DNA of 64,000 bases from Paenibacillus sp. 598K (GCF_003851045.1 NZ_BFBX01000016.1:1506-65505); one strand, 5' to 3'. Shown: positions 39,526 through 48,160, counted from the first letter of the stretch. Translations and numbers: made by a program. The notes: generated by a model not told the origin, from the sequence alone.

Positions 39526-39747
39526 ATGATGCGGTATACACCGGATCGCTGCCGCCTCATCGAGCTATACGAGGAGACTAAAATCTCACAACGGGAGCTA
39601 AGTCTGCTGTCGGGTATCTCCGAGAGTCAACTGTCCGACTATGCCCATAACCGCAAGGTAATGGGGCTCGGCGTGGCTCGTACAATTGTTCGATGCCTCC
39701 GTCTGGATTGCATCGATCAACTGTACACCTGGCGCAAGCTCGATTGA
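39526..39747 (+). CDS. Small XRE-like regulator under SOS box
   Basis: 73 residues from ATG 39526, with AAGGGG upstream. TKISQRELSLLSGISESQLS then DYAHNRKVMGLGVARTIVRC is an XRE helix-turn-helix. The LexA-type box directly upstream makes it a candidate antirepressor or induction switch, since the CI-like repressor itself has no cleavage domain. That role is inferred. Confidence 0.7.
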   Translation: MMRYTPDRCRLIELYEETKISQRELSLLSGISESQLSDYAHNRKVMGLGVARTIVRCLRLDCIDQLYTWRKLD

Positions 39748-39778
39748 TGGCGCGGAGGGTTTCCCCTCCCGATCCGAT

Positions 39779-39805
39779 GGCGACTTCTCCTTCAGGAGAA
39801 GTCAC
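39779..39805. other. Perfect hairpin after SOS-linked gene
   Basis: GACTTCTCC-TTCA-GGAGAAGTC, a 9-bp perfect stem extended by weak pairs. No T run follows at once, so it may stabilise the transcript. Confidence 0.5.
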
Positions 39806-39887
39806 CATCCCGCATTTAAGGCGTTCCCTTATTATACATGTTCTATTCCGACAATTCTGTCGAACCATGTCAGGTTTCCCGGAAAAC

Positions 39888-39918
39888 TGAGGGGGGTTGA
39901 ATTGTCAACTCCCCTTTT
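39888..39918 (+). terminator. Terminator at the end of rightward lysogeny genes
   Basis: GGGG.GTTGA-ATTG-TCAAC.CCCC followed by TTTT. It ends the transcript of the SOS-linked gene. The convergent LytTR-like gene stops within it. Confidence 0.65.
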
Positions 39919-40288
39919 ACATCCTGGATTTCTTTGCGACGATGATTTCGACATCATCGACAAATTTCAACATTTGTCCTTCTTCTGTCGGAGTTACTTT
40001 TGTGACTCTGGCATTATTTATGATCGTCGATCGGTCATAATAACTAAACCCATAAGCCTTGAGAGCCGTTGAAATATCCCTCAGTGTAAGCAGCGGCATA
40101 AACGATCCGTCGCTTGTGTGATACACTGGGACGAGATCAGAGGTCTTGCCTGGACGGCGAACGTTGATATAGTTGACGCTTTCTAATGCAAAGACAGAAA
40201 AATCGCTGTCGTCGCCCTGCCTGTTATCTGCTTTTACTCCAATGATTTTGATGACGATCACCTCAGTTGGTCTAGTTGTCAAAACCAT
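39917..40288 (-). CDS. LytTR-like DNA-binding protein
   Basis: 123 residues. The order VNYINVRRPGKTSDLVPVYH, then GSFMPLLTLRDISTALKAYG and YDRSTIINNARVTKV follows the LytTR fold: strand, DNA-contacting strand, helix, then the R-x-x-I-V-N-like segment. Stand-alone LytTR proteins occur in many Paenibacillus genomes. It lies divergently next to the integrase gene, so a role in integrase or excision control is possible. The start is uncertain; GAGGTG lies 25 bases downstream of the ATG. Confidence 0.62.
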   Translation of the reverse strand: MVLTTRPTEVIVIKIIGVKADNRQGDDSDFSVFALESVNYINVRRPGKTSDLVPVYHTSDGSFMPLLTLRDISTALKAYGFSYYDRSTIINNARVTKVTPTEEGQMLKFVDDVEIIVAKKSRM

Positions 40289-40358
40289 AGTAGCGGTTTA
40301 TTTAACGCTGGTCATTGATCAATATGTGGAATATTTTACTGCTAACCGGAGGTGCCTT

Positions 40359-41930
40359 ATGGCTGATCAATATTGCATTTATCTACGCAAAAGTCGCGCC
40401 GACCTCGAAGCAGAGGCCCGCGGGGAAGGCGAAACACTGAAACGCCACAAGTCGATATTGCTCCAGTTGTCTAAAAAGCTGGGTCTGGATGTTACAGAGA
40501 TTTACTCAGAGATTGTATCCGGGGAGAGCATTGCCGACCGTCCTGTCGTGCAGCAGGTGCTGCAGGAGGTCGAGGAAGGTCTGTGGCGAGGTGTTCTGGT
40601 CATGGAGGTCGAGCGGCTGGCGCGTGGCGATACCATCGATCAAGGCGTCGTTGCTCGCGCCTTTGCACTAGAGGGCACGCTAATCGTAACCCCGCTCAAA
40701 ACGTACGATCCTAACAATGAGTACGACCAAGAGTATTTTGAGTTCGGTCTGTTTATGAGCCGCCGCGAATACAAAACAATCAACCGGCGGCTCCAGTCGG
40801 GCCGTATCGCATCCGTTAAAGAGGGTAACTATATTGGCAACCTGCCTCCCTATGGGTATGTCAAGGTCAAACTTGAAGATGGATCGCTAACCCTCGCCCA
40901 TCATTCCGATCAGGCCGACATCGTCCGGCTGATCTATCAGTGGTACACCGTGGGCGCTGTAGATGACGACGGCCAGCTTAAGCGATTGGGCACGGGAGCG
41001 ATTGCCAAAAAGCTTAATCGTATGGGCATCCCCTCAGCCAAACAAAGTATTTGGACTGTAGCGACCATTAACGCACTCCTCCGCAACCCGGTCTATACCG
41101 GCAAAGTTAAGTGGGGTGGACGGGCGAGCGTAAAGAAAAAGACAGAAAAAGGTATTGTCAAGTCCAGGCCACGCGCCAAGATCGAGGACATAATTCTTGT
41201 CGAAGGTAAACACGAAGCGATAATAGATCAGGAGACATTTGATCTCGCACGAAAGATGTTGGCGTCAAAATATCATGTCCCTGTACCAGCGGGGAAGATA
41301 ATCAATCCCCTAGCGGGACTGGTCCGCTGCGCGAAGTGCGGGCGAGCGATGACTTATCGCCCCTACAACGATAGGAACATTAAGCCGCATATCATGTGCT
41401 CGAATCAGATGTGTACAAACAAAAGTTCGAAATTTGAGCATGTCGAGGCTGCGGTGCTGGCTTGGATCAAAGGATGGATTGCACACCACAAATCACAATG
41501 GGATGTGTCCGAGGATAGAGGAGCAAAGGACGCAACACAAATTAAAATCAAGGCACTCGGAAAAATGGAGGAGGAGCTGAATAAACTCAAAAAGCAAAAA
41601 GGGAGCTTGCATGACCTTCTGGAGCAAGGGGTCTATGATATGGACACCTTCCTTGAGCGCTCTGGCGTCCTCTCTAAGCGCTTGGATGACCAAGCGGCCT
41701 CTATCGCCCAGCTCACCCAGGAAATCGAACAGGAGAGGCAACGGGAGGCCGCACAGAGCGATATTGTCCCGAAGGCCGAGAACGCCATAGCACTATACTA
41801 CGAGACGGAAACGATGTCCGGGCGTAACGAATTGCTCAAGACGGTTATAGACCATTGCGTCTATAACAAGGAGAAACATCAGCGTGAAGACGATTTTACG
41901 CTGGAAGTGTACCCGAAAACCCTTGCCTAG
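40359..41930 (+). CDS. Large serine integrase
   Basis: 523 residues from ATG 40359 (GGAGGTGCCTT upstream); a longer frame to 40173 overlaps the LytTR gene. The resolvase domain carries the nucleophile Ser12 in YLRKSRADLE and the catalytic arginines in VERLARGD. The recombinase domain spans about 150-290. A zinc ribbon with CAKCGRAM near 325 and CSNQMC near 347 follows, then a coiled coil (about 390-475) that controls directionality. It integrates the phage at cotJC and, with a directionality factor, excises it. It ends 11 bases before the attP arm. Confidence 0.96.
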   Translation: MADQYCIYLRKSRADLEAEARGEGETLKRHKSILLQLSKKLGLDVTEIYSEIVSGESIADRPVVQQVLQEVEEGLWRGVLVMEVERLARGDTIDQGVVARAFALEGTLIVTPLKTYDPNNEYDQEYFEFGLFMSRREYKTINRRLQSGRIASVKEGNYIGNLPPYGYVKVKLEDGSLTLAHHSDQADIVRLIYQWYTVGAVDDDGQLKRLGTGAIAKKLNRMGIPSAKQSIWTVATINALLRNPVYTGKVKWGGRASVKKKTEKGIVKSRPRAKIEDIILVEGKHEAIIDQETFDLARKMLASKYHVPVPAGKIINPLAGLVRCAKCGRAMTYRPYNDRNIKPHIMCSNQMCTNKSSKFEHVEAAVLAWIKGWIAHHKSQWDVSEDRGAKDATQIKIKALGKMEEELNKLKKQKGSLHDLLEQGVYDMDTFLERSGVLSKRLDDQAASIAQLTQEIEQERQREAAQSDIVPKAENAIALYYETETMSGRNELLKTVIDHCVYNKEKHQREDDFTLEVYPKTLA

Positions 41931-41941
41931 CCTAGACGTCT

Positions 41942-41962
41942 AACATGTTGGAACCGAGGAAT
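41942..41962 (+). other. attR: right attachment junction
   Basis: AACATGTTGG (41942-41951), then A, then the core ACCGAGGAAT (41953-41962), then cotJC coding sequence TTGCCCACC. The phage arm is the inverted complement of 302-311 at the left end. Because GGA ACC GAG GAA encodes the same residues as the left GGT ACC GAG GAA, the phage site mimics the cotJC codons. Confidence 0.88.
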
Positions 41963-42339
41963 TTGCCCACCTTGAGATGATCGCGACGATGATCTACAAG
42001 CTGACCAAGGATGCGACGCCTCAGGAGCTGGAAGCGGCTGGTCTTGGTCCACATTATGTAGCTCATGACAGCGCGCTGTTCTATAACAATGCCGCCGGCG
42101 TCCCCTGGACCGCCGCTTATATCCAGGCCAAAGGCGACCCGCTCGCCGATCTGTACGAGGATATCGCCGCCGAGGAGAAGGCTCGCGCTACCTATCAGTG
42201 GCTGATCGATATGACCGACGATGTCGACCTGCAGGACAGTCTGAAGTTCCTTCGGGAGCGCGAGATCGTGCACGCGATGCGCTTCAAGGAGGCGGTGGAG
42301 ATGATCAAGGCCGACCGCGAGCAGCAAAAAATATTTTGA
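41963..42339 (+). pseudogene. cotJC: CotJC C-terminal part, separated by prophage
   Basis: Residues 65-189 of CotJC, starting FAHLEMIATMIYKL. It continues with the helices LADLYEDIAAEEKARATYQW and FLREREIVHAMRFKEAVEMI, which carry further metal-binding Glu and His. The frame upstream hits a TAA at 41941-41943, so this half has no native start; an internal ATG (41977) lacks a ribosome site. Joined to 104-296 it gives 189 residues, the length of B. subtilis CotJC. Confidence 0.93.
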
Positions 42340-42425
42340 CACCGGCCGCCCGGCCCCTGCATAAGCCAAAGCTGTCAAGAAGCTGTAACAATCCGCTGTT
42401 GTGTTTCGTAGCCTACATCGTCTAT

Positions 42426-42460
42426 TCTAGAAAGTGACATGTTTATGCTCGATTTCTAGA
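42426..42460. repeat. 8-bp inverted repeat before DUF420 gene
   Basis: TCTAGAAA (42426-42433) and TTTCTAGA (42453-42460) are perfect inverted copies 19 bases apart. They may be a regulator site for the next gene. Confidence 0.4.
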
Positions 42461-43003
42461 ATGGGGGCTTCGGACACCGTGGACAAATCACGTAAATACA
42501 CCATTGCGATTTATATTTTCTCGGTGGTGCTGATCGGCATAATCGCGGCGCTGTTTTTCATGCCGCAATACGATGGCGATGTCGGCTTCGACATTACGAT
42601 CCTGCCGCTGTTGAATGCGATTTTCAACGTGTTCACCTTTTCCTTTTTGGTCCTGTCGCTCTATGCGATCAAGAAGAAAAAAATCGCCATGCACCGCAAT
42701 TTCGTCTTTGCCGCTTTCGTCACGACGTTTTTCTTCCTGATCTGTTATGTGACCTATCACTTCCTCTCCGAACCGGCGGTATTCGGAGGCAGCTCTACGA
42801 TGCGAGCGATTTATCTGTTCATCCTGATCAGCCACATCCTGCTCGCCATCCTTAATGTGCCGCTGGCGCTGATCACGGTATTCATGGGACTGACGATGAA
42901 GGTCGAGCGTCACCGCCGCATAGCCAGATGGACGATGCCGATCTGGCTGTATGTAAGCTGCACAGGCGTCATCGTCTACCTGTTGATCTCGCCTTACTAT
43001 TAA
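42461..43003 (+). CDS. DUF420 membrane protein (YozB-like)
   Basis: 180 residues, five hydrophobic helices (about 12-32, 42-65, 76-95, 106-130, 150-175) with LNAIFNVFTFSFLVLSLYAI, RNFVFAAF and a conserved ILLAILNVPLALITVF segment, as in DUF420/YozB. These have been linked to cytochrome oxidase function. The start could also be GTG 42479, closer to GGGGG. It is intact and begins 121 bases after the cotJC stop. Confidence 0.78.
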   Translation: MGASDTVDKSRKYTIAIYIFSVVLIGIIAALFFMPQYDGDVGFDITILPLLNAIFNVFTFSFLVLSLYAIKKKKIAMHRNFVFAAFVTTFFFLICYVTYHFLSEPAVFGGSSTMRAIYLFILISHILLAILNVPLALITVFMGLTMKVERHRRIARWTMPIWLYVSCTGVIVYLLISPYY

Positions 43004-43033
43004 TCAACCGCCCAAGCAAATGATCAAACGCAA

Positions 43034-43079
43034 GCAAAAAACGGCAAGTCCCGATGCATTCGGCGACTTGCCGTTTTTT
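43034..43079. terminator. Bidirectional terminator
   Basis: AAAAAACGGCAAGTC pairs perfectly with GACTTGCCGTTTTTT, serving the DUF420 gene on the right-going strand and the YteA-like gene on the left-going strand. Confidence 0.9.
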
Positions 43080-43109
43080 ATGAGGCGACGGCCTCAGCCG
43101 AGTCTTGCG

Positions 43110-43601
43110 CTATTCGGCATTGCCGTATCGCTCCAGCGTCTCCCATGCGCCGGCGTCGTCGAACTTGCCTTCGCCCGGACGGTCCTGCTCGCTGGCGGGC
43201 GGACGCGTCATGACCTCTTCCTCCGGCGGCCGTCGCTCGTCCGGGGTCGGCGACTCGGCATGCTCGACCGTACGCGTCGCCGAGGGCAGCGCCTCGAGCC
43301 GCTCGTAAGGGATCGGCTCGCCGCTTATTTCGCACAGGCCATACGTGCCGTCATCCATTCGCCTGAGCGCCGTCTCCACCCGCTCCAGCTGCGCTTCTAC
43401 CGATTGGTCGAGGGCGAGGTCGCGCGCCTTCTCGAACGTGATCGTGCCCAGATCGCCAGGGTGATTGTCGTAGGAGGACAGCTCGCCGCTCTCCTCCTCG
43501 GTGGTCGCCGCCGCCTCATCGCGGCGCGCCTCCAGCTCCCGCTGCTCCTGCAGCAGCCGCGTTCGCAGCGTCTGCAGCTGTTCCGATTACAAATGAGACA
43601 T
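43110..43601 (-). pseudogene. yteA: YteA-like DksA/TraR protein with stop at codon 5
   Basis: The frame encodes the YteA signature: SSYDNHPGDLGTITFEKARD, LDQSVEAQLERVETALRRMD and DGTYGLCEISGEPIPYERLE. A strong ribosome site (GGGAGGAG) and ATG at 43601 are followed by MSHL and then TAA at 43587-43589; the frame then stays open for 158 codons to 43112. No ATG, GTG or TTG lies early after the stop; the next is GTG about 60 codons on, and ATG 43379. Either a nonsense mutation or a sequencing error. YteA-family proteins are linked to sporulation. Confidence 0.72.
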
Positions 43602-43634
43602 CTTACCCACTCCTCCCTAAGATTAGGATGCGAA

Positions 43635-44486
43635 CTAACGGGCGCCTGCGCCCGACCGTGCAGCCAGCCCAGCCTCTGTCGCCTGACGCAGCTCGGCGAG
43701 CTGCGCCCACCTGTCGCCCTCGCCGAGCACCGTCAGCGTGTAGGGGCCGTCAAAGCCGCACTCAGCGGCGATCTGCACGCAACGGCGATAATCGTCCAGC
43801 GCAAGCGCGCCGTCCTCGCCGACATCCGCCTTGGCATGCACAGTCTCCGCATGGGGCATCACCTCAGCGAGCTGACGATACTTGTCCTGCTGAAAATTGC
43901 CAAAGTCGGCGGTAAAACCGATCTTGCCCTGGCACAGTGCTAGCAGCTGCACACAGCTGGCAGCGTCGGCCAGCAAAGAACCAAGGTTCTCGGTGACGAT
44001 CCGGACGCCGCGAGGCTCTCCATAGTCCGCGAGCATCCGCAGTCCCTCCGCAGCGCGTCCAAGCGCCTCCTGATCGGCGCTCTCGGACTCGCCGGCGCAC
44101 AGGCGCACCCGCTCGAACCCGGCCGCCGCCGCGATATCGATCCAGTTGCGGAACCACGAGACCTCCAGCGCTCGACGATGCGCGTCGGCGGCCGACAGAT
44201 CGCCATCGTCGACGAGCAGCGACACCAGACGAACGCCGGATCGATCGGCCGCAGTCCGCAGCTCCTCCAGATACGCGGGCGAGCTTTCCTGGAACTGGGC
44301 ATAGGACAGTTCCACTCCTTCATAACCCGATTGGCCGAGCCGCTCGATGAACTCGACCAGCGTCATCTGCTCAGGGTGAGATTCGACAGTCAATTCATGC
44401 TCCTGCTTGTCGCTGTTCCAGCTGACCATCCGCAGCGGGCCGAGCTGACGCTCAAAAGACCAGCTGTTCACAGTATACAAAGCCAT
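43635..44486 (-). CDS. Sugar phosphate isomerase/epimerase-like TIM barrel
   Basis: 283 residues. FIERLGQSGYEGVELSYAQF, VRLVSLLVDDGDLS, GVRIVTENLGSLL and FTADFGNFQQDKY follow the xylose isomerase-like TIM-barrel family, with Glu, Asp and His metal ligands in the usual strand ends. Substrate unknown. ATG 44486 with GAGGGATAAC upstream. Confidence 0.8.
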   Translation of the reverse strand: MALYTVNSWSFERQLGPLRMVSWNSDKQEHELTVESHPEQMTLVEFIERLGQSGYEGVELSYAQFQESSPAYLEELRTAADRSGVRLVSLLVDDGDLSAADAHRRALEVSWFRNWIDIAAAAGFERVRLCAGESESADQEALGRAAEGLRMLADYGEPRGVRIVTENLGSLLADAASCVQLLALCQGKIGFTADFGNFQQDKYRQLAEVMPHAETVHAKADVGEDGALALDDYRRCVQIAAECGFDGPYTLTVLGEGDRWAQLAELRQATEAGLAARSGAGAR

Positions 44487-44588
44487 GTTATCCCTCCTCA
44501 GGCGGAGAGCGGCGCACCCGATGCAGCGCGCGAGCTAACCGCTCTCTTTGGGTCTACTTACCCGGGAGGACGCTATCTCACACATCGA

Positions 44589-45620
44589 CTACAGCTTGAT
44601 CCGGATCTGGAACAGCCCGGCCCTGCGCGCCGCCATATAGATGATGACGACCAGCGGACCGAGGAAAACGCCGACGATGCCGACCAGTTGGAAGCCGGCA
44701 TAGAGGCTGATGAGCGCCGCCAAGGCGCTGATGCCGACCGCATTGCCCAGCACCTTGGGCTCGATAATCCGGCGAAACACCGTAATAACCAAGAAGAGTA
44801 CGAGCAGCCCTACCCCGGTCGACGAATCGCCGGTCGCGAGCAGATAGAGCGCCCAGGGCACCAACACCGATCCGGTGCCCAGAATCGGCAGGATGTCGAC
44901 GAGCACGATCAGCAACGCAATCGCAAGCGGGTAGCGGACGCCAAGCATCAGCAGACCGATGAGCGAGATCAGATACGTCATGACGCTCAGGGCGAGCTGC
45001 GCCCGCAGGAAGCCGAAGATCGAGGAGCGAAGATTCAACAGCACAAGATCGACCTGCTCGCGCGAGCTGTCGTCGAATAAAGAGAGAAACGCAGACTTGA
45101 TGGCAGGCAAGCTGAAGCTGAAGAGGTAGATCGCGACCAGGAAGACGATGAAGAAGATAAACATGCCCGGGATGCCGGCGGCGAAGTTGACAAAGGAGAC
45201 GGAGACGGCGCTGACCATGCCGGTCACCGAGGAAGAAAAACTCGACAGCCAGCGCTCGAGCTGGCGAGCCGTCTCCGGAGAGAGGCCGGAGTAGTAGGAT
45301 TGCAGCTGGGTAAAAGCCTCCTGGGCATACCGATTGGCATCCCCGGCATACACCGGGACACGCTCCCAGAAGGCAATCAGCTCGGCGATGATCTTGGCGC
45401 CCAGCACCAGTATCAAGCCAAGCAGCATGACGGTAAACAGGGAACTGACGAGCGCGCCCGCGGCTGCCCGGTTCATCCGGCCGCTACGGATGCATAACTG
45501 GATGAACGGCTCCAAAAAAATAACGACGACGAGCGCCAGCATAAACGGAGCCCCCGCAGTAAACAGCAAATACAACAAGACGAGTCCGACAGCAATCATG
45601 GCCAGCGCGCGAAGCGACAT
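44589..45620 (-). CDS. ytvI: AI-2E family transporter, sporulation protein YtvI-like
   Basis: 343 residues from ATG 45620 with GAGGGGGAAG upstream. Seven to eight membrane helices: near 10-50, 60-80, 145-190 and 225-330. The VSFVNFAAGIPGMFIFFIVF segment and a C-terminal DILPILGTGSVLVPWALYLL motif are typical of AI-2E/UPF0118 permeases. Within this family the length and layout best fit YtvI, a sporulation membrane protein of Bacillales. Transported substrate unknown. Confidence 0.78.
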   Translation of the reverse strand: MSLRALAMIAVGLVLLYLLFTAGAPFMLALVVVIFLEPFIQLCIRSGRMNRAAAGALVSSLFTVMLLGLILVLGAKIIAELIAFWERVPVYAGDANRYAQEAFTQLQSYYSGLSPETARQLERWLSSFSSSVTGMVSAVSVSFVNFAAGIPGMFIFFIVFLVAIYLFSFSLPAIKSAFLSLFDDSSREQVDLVLLNLRSSIFGFLRAQLALSVMTYLISLIGLLMLGVRYPLAIALLIVLVDILPILGTGSVLVPWALYLLATGDSSTGVGLLVLFLVITVFRRIIEPKVLGNAVGISALAALISLYAGFQLVGIVGVFLGPLVVIIYMAARRAGLFQIRIKL

Positions 45621-45649
45621 CGATGCACTTCCCCCTCGCAAAATAGCGA

Positions 45650-46789
45650 TTATACCGGGTCGATGGCCTTCCTGATCGTAAAATCAACCTCCTGGTAATA
45701 CATGTCCTTCACCAGCAGATTCGGTCCGCAGCAGCCGGCTGCCACGCAACGGCAATCGACGCTGCGCGCCAGCTCGCTCTCGCACCAGCGATTGAACAGG
45801 TCGTCCAGCCGATCGTCGGCGATGTTGCCAAACGAGGCAATATCGGCAAAATCAGTCACGAACACCTCGCCGGTGAACAGATTGACGTTGATCCGATTGC
45901 GCCCGTCCGGATCATTGCGCACCGTGACTGCCGGCGCTTGCCGAAGCTTGCTCAGCAGTTCCCGCTCCCGATTGTCGTCGCTGCATGCGTAGAAGGGCAA
46001 AGTGCCGAATAGCATCCAGATGCTCGGATCGCGGTGCGCGAGCAGCCGCTCGATCGCCTCGAGCATCTGCCCCCTGTCGATCGCCGGCAGATTGGCGGCG
46101 AAGGCGCTTGGGTACATCGGATGCACCTCGTGACGGAGACATCCCATCTCGACGATCAGCCGATGGATCTCGTCGATCCGCTCATGCGTCCGATAGTTGA
46201 TCATCGATTCCGCCGAGACGAACAATCCGCCCTTGCTCAGCCGCTGCGTGTTGTCGATCATCCGCTCGTACAGCTTGGCGGCGGCAGGCCGCCCCACGGC
46301 ATGCGGCGACCTGGCGAATCCGATCTGATGGAAGTCGTCCAACCCGGTATAATTAAAGGATATGTGCATGACGTCCAAAAAAGGTGCGATTTGTTCATAA
46401 CGACTCAAATCGAGCGTAAGGTTGGAATTAATCTGCGACCGAACGCCGCGCTCGCGCGCATAGCGGAGCAACGGCAGAATATATTCGCGCACCGTCTCTT
46501 CCGCGAAGGTGGGCTCTCCGCCAGTGATCGAGATCGTCTGCAGATGCTCGACCTCATCCAGACGACGCAGCATATCCGCTAGCGGCAGCTTGGATGGCTC
46601 CTTCCAGACGAGCGTATCGCCGACCGCGCAATGCTCGCAGCGCATGTTGCACAGATTGGATATCGTCATCTCGACGCTCGTGAGTACATGCTTGCCGTGC
46701 TCGCGCAGCGAGAGAATCGGGTCCCAAGGGTCCCAATCGGGAGATATCGCAGGAAGCCGAAGGCTCCCATTGGTTATAGCTTGCATCAT
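45650..46789 (-). CDS. yfkAB: Radical SAM protein YfkAB-like
   Basis: 379 residues. CNMRCEHC near 47-54 is the CxxxCxxC cluster motif binding SAM, with SITGGEPT as the GGE motif. The C-terminus has CRCVAAGCCGPNLLVKDMYY, the extra cysteine motif of the YfkAB family. Function unknown; peptide or cofactor modification is usual for such SPASM-like proteins. Confidence 0.88.
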   Translation of the reverse strand: MMQAITNGSLRLPAISPDWDPWDPILSLREHGKHVLTSVEMTISNLCNMRCEHCAVGDTLVWKEPSKLPLADMLRRLDEVEHLQTISITGGEPTFAEETVREYILPLLRYARERGVRSQINSNLTLDLSRYEQIAPFLDVMHISFNYTGLDDFHQIGFARSPHAVGRPAAAKLYERMIDNTQRLSKGGLFVSAESMINYRTHERIDEIHRLIVEMGCLRHEVHPMYPSAFAANLPAIDRGQMLEAIERLLAHRDPSIWMLFGTLPFYACSDDNRERELLSKLRQAPAVTVRNDPDGRNRINVNLFTGEVFVTDFADIASFGNIADDRLDDLFNRWCESELARSVDCRCVAAGCCGPNLLVKDMYYQEVDFTIRKAIDPV

Positions 46790-46908
46790 TGATCAGCACC
46801 TGACTCTTTTAAGTATGACTTGCCTCTACTTATTGTAAAGCTCGAAGCTGGGGCATGCAATGCCCATTCGTCGCCAAGCGTGCTTAAGGCTGAGCTTGCT
46901 TACATCCA

Positions 46909-46953
46909 TGCAAAAAACTTCCTGCTTCTGCCCCAGCGGGAGAAGAGGAAGTC
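46909..46953 (-). terminator. Terminator of the HD-GYP gene
   Basis: Minus strand CTTCCT..TTCT..CCC pairs with GGG..AGAA..AGGAAG, then TTTTTT. Confidence 0.72.
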
Positions 46954-46964
46954 GACGACTCCGG

Positions 46965-48083
46965 TTAACCGGATGTACCCTCCGGGGTAGCAACGCGATG
47001 CTCATTGACGCTCGTAATCATAATCGACAGCTGCTTCATCATATCGATCTCGTAGGGCTGGGCTAACGGCTCGCCGTACTCATCATAGAGCACCCGAATC
47101 ATCGGCCGTTGCGGATATAAAGGGTCATAGCCGGCGACGACGCCGCTTTCGCCGGTATTCAGGCCGACGCTAACGCCCACCGGATAGATGACGATTTTGT
47201 CGCGGAACATCCGCACCATCCGCTGTTCATAGAGCGTCCCTGTCCCCGCGTAGAGTCCTTCGATGGCCTGATGCGGCAACATCGGGGAACGATAGATCCG
47301 GTTGGTCGTCATCGCATCGTAGGAATCGACCAGTCCGATCCATTTGGCGTAATCGTGAATTTCGTTGCCCTTGATCCCCCGCGGATAGCCGCTGCCATCG
47401 AGCCGCTCATGGTGCTGGTAGGCGCAGTGCGCCACGATCAACGGCAGGTTCGGTTGGTCCTTGAGCAGCTTGAAGCCGCGCTCCGCGTGGGTTTTCATCT
47501 CGGCGAACTCCGCCTCCGTCAGACGCCCCGGCTTCATCAGGACATCAGTCGAGATCTGCGTCTTGCCGATATCGTGCAGCAGAGCACCCATCCCCAGCGT
47601 GATCAGCTCCTCTTGGCTTAGCCCGTCGGACATGCCGAGCAGCGACGTGTAGATGCATACGTTCAGCGAATGCTGGAACAGGTAATGATCGACCAGGCCC
47701 ATATTCATCAGCATGAGCATCGCGCCTTGATGATTGCTGATTTCCTCGAGCAGCATCGTCATGACATTACGGAACTGCTTGGCTATGTAAGGCTTCGGGG
47801 CGCTTTTGCTCTGCTTGGCCGGGTTCATCAGCTCCCGGAAGCCGCTGCGAATCTCGTTGAGCGCCCGGATCCGGGTCTCGTCGCTGATCATCTCGGGGAC
47901 GACCAGATCTTCGGTCATCGCGTCTTCGATATAGACGAAGTCGACGCCGCATTGACGCAGCCTTGTGATGAGATTTTGCGTCAATTCGACATGCTGGCCG
48001 AGCAGCACGAGCCCATCCTCCGAGAAAATCCGTTTGGCTAATTTCATGCCAGGCTGGCACATTGTAATGGGCACCAAGCGCAT
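46965..48083 (-). CDS. HD-GYP domain protein (cyclic-di-GMP phosphodiesterase-like)
   Basis: 372 residues from ATG 48083; homologues begin MRLVPI at this point. LLHDIGKTQI near 205 and HHERLDGSGYPRGIKGNEIH near 270 are the HD and GYP motifs. The N-terminus has the typical AKRIFSEDGLVLLGQHVELT segment. Such enzymes hydrolyse cyclic-di-GMP. It forms no operon and is flanked by its own terminator. Confidence 0.87.
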   Translation of the reverse strand: MRLVPITMCQPGMKLAKRIFSEDGLVLLGQHVELTQNLITRLRQCGVDFVYIEDAMTEDLVVPEMISDETRIRALNEIRSGFRELMNPAKQSKSAPKPYIAKQFRNVMTMLLEEISNHQGAMLMLMNMGLVDHYLFQHSLNVCIYTSLLGMSDGLSQEELITLGMGALLHDIGKTQISTDVLMKPGRLTEAEFAEMKTHAERGFKLLKDQPNLPLIVAHCAYQHHERLDGSGYPRGIKGNEIHDYAKWIGLVDSYDAMTTNRIYRSPMLPHQAIEGLYAGTGTLYEQRMVRMFRDKIVIYPVGVSVGLNTGESGVVAGYDPLYPQRPMIRVLYDEYGEPLAQPYEIDMMKQLSIMITSVNEHRVATPEGTSG

Positions 48084-48160
48084 AGTTATCGATCCCTGCC
48101 CGTCATCTATTGTCGTCCCTCTATTATCGGCATAACACGCTCGTAATGTTAATGTAATGT

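Larger units (their letters stand above)
297..41962. mobile_element. Complete prophage with contractile tail, inserted in cotJC
   Basis: All phage modules are present in a normal order: lysogeny control, replication, packaging, head, connector, contractile tail, baseplate, fibre, lysis. It is bounded by attL and attR with a shared 10-bp core, and a large serine integrase adjoins attR. Nearly all structural genes look intact, so the element could still be functional. Size is about 41.7 kb. It splits cotJC in such a way that precise excision rebuilds a 189-codon frame. The tail genes (DUF3383 sheath, DUF3277 tube, baseplate plug, Gp138-like spike) fit a small myovirus-type tail. Confidence 0.95.

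Noticed and set aside
40173..40358. N-terminal extension of the integrase
   Set aside because: It overlaps the divergent LytTR gene, and the conserved resolvase start and ribosome site are at 40359.
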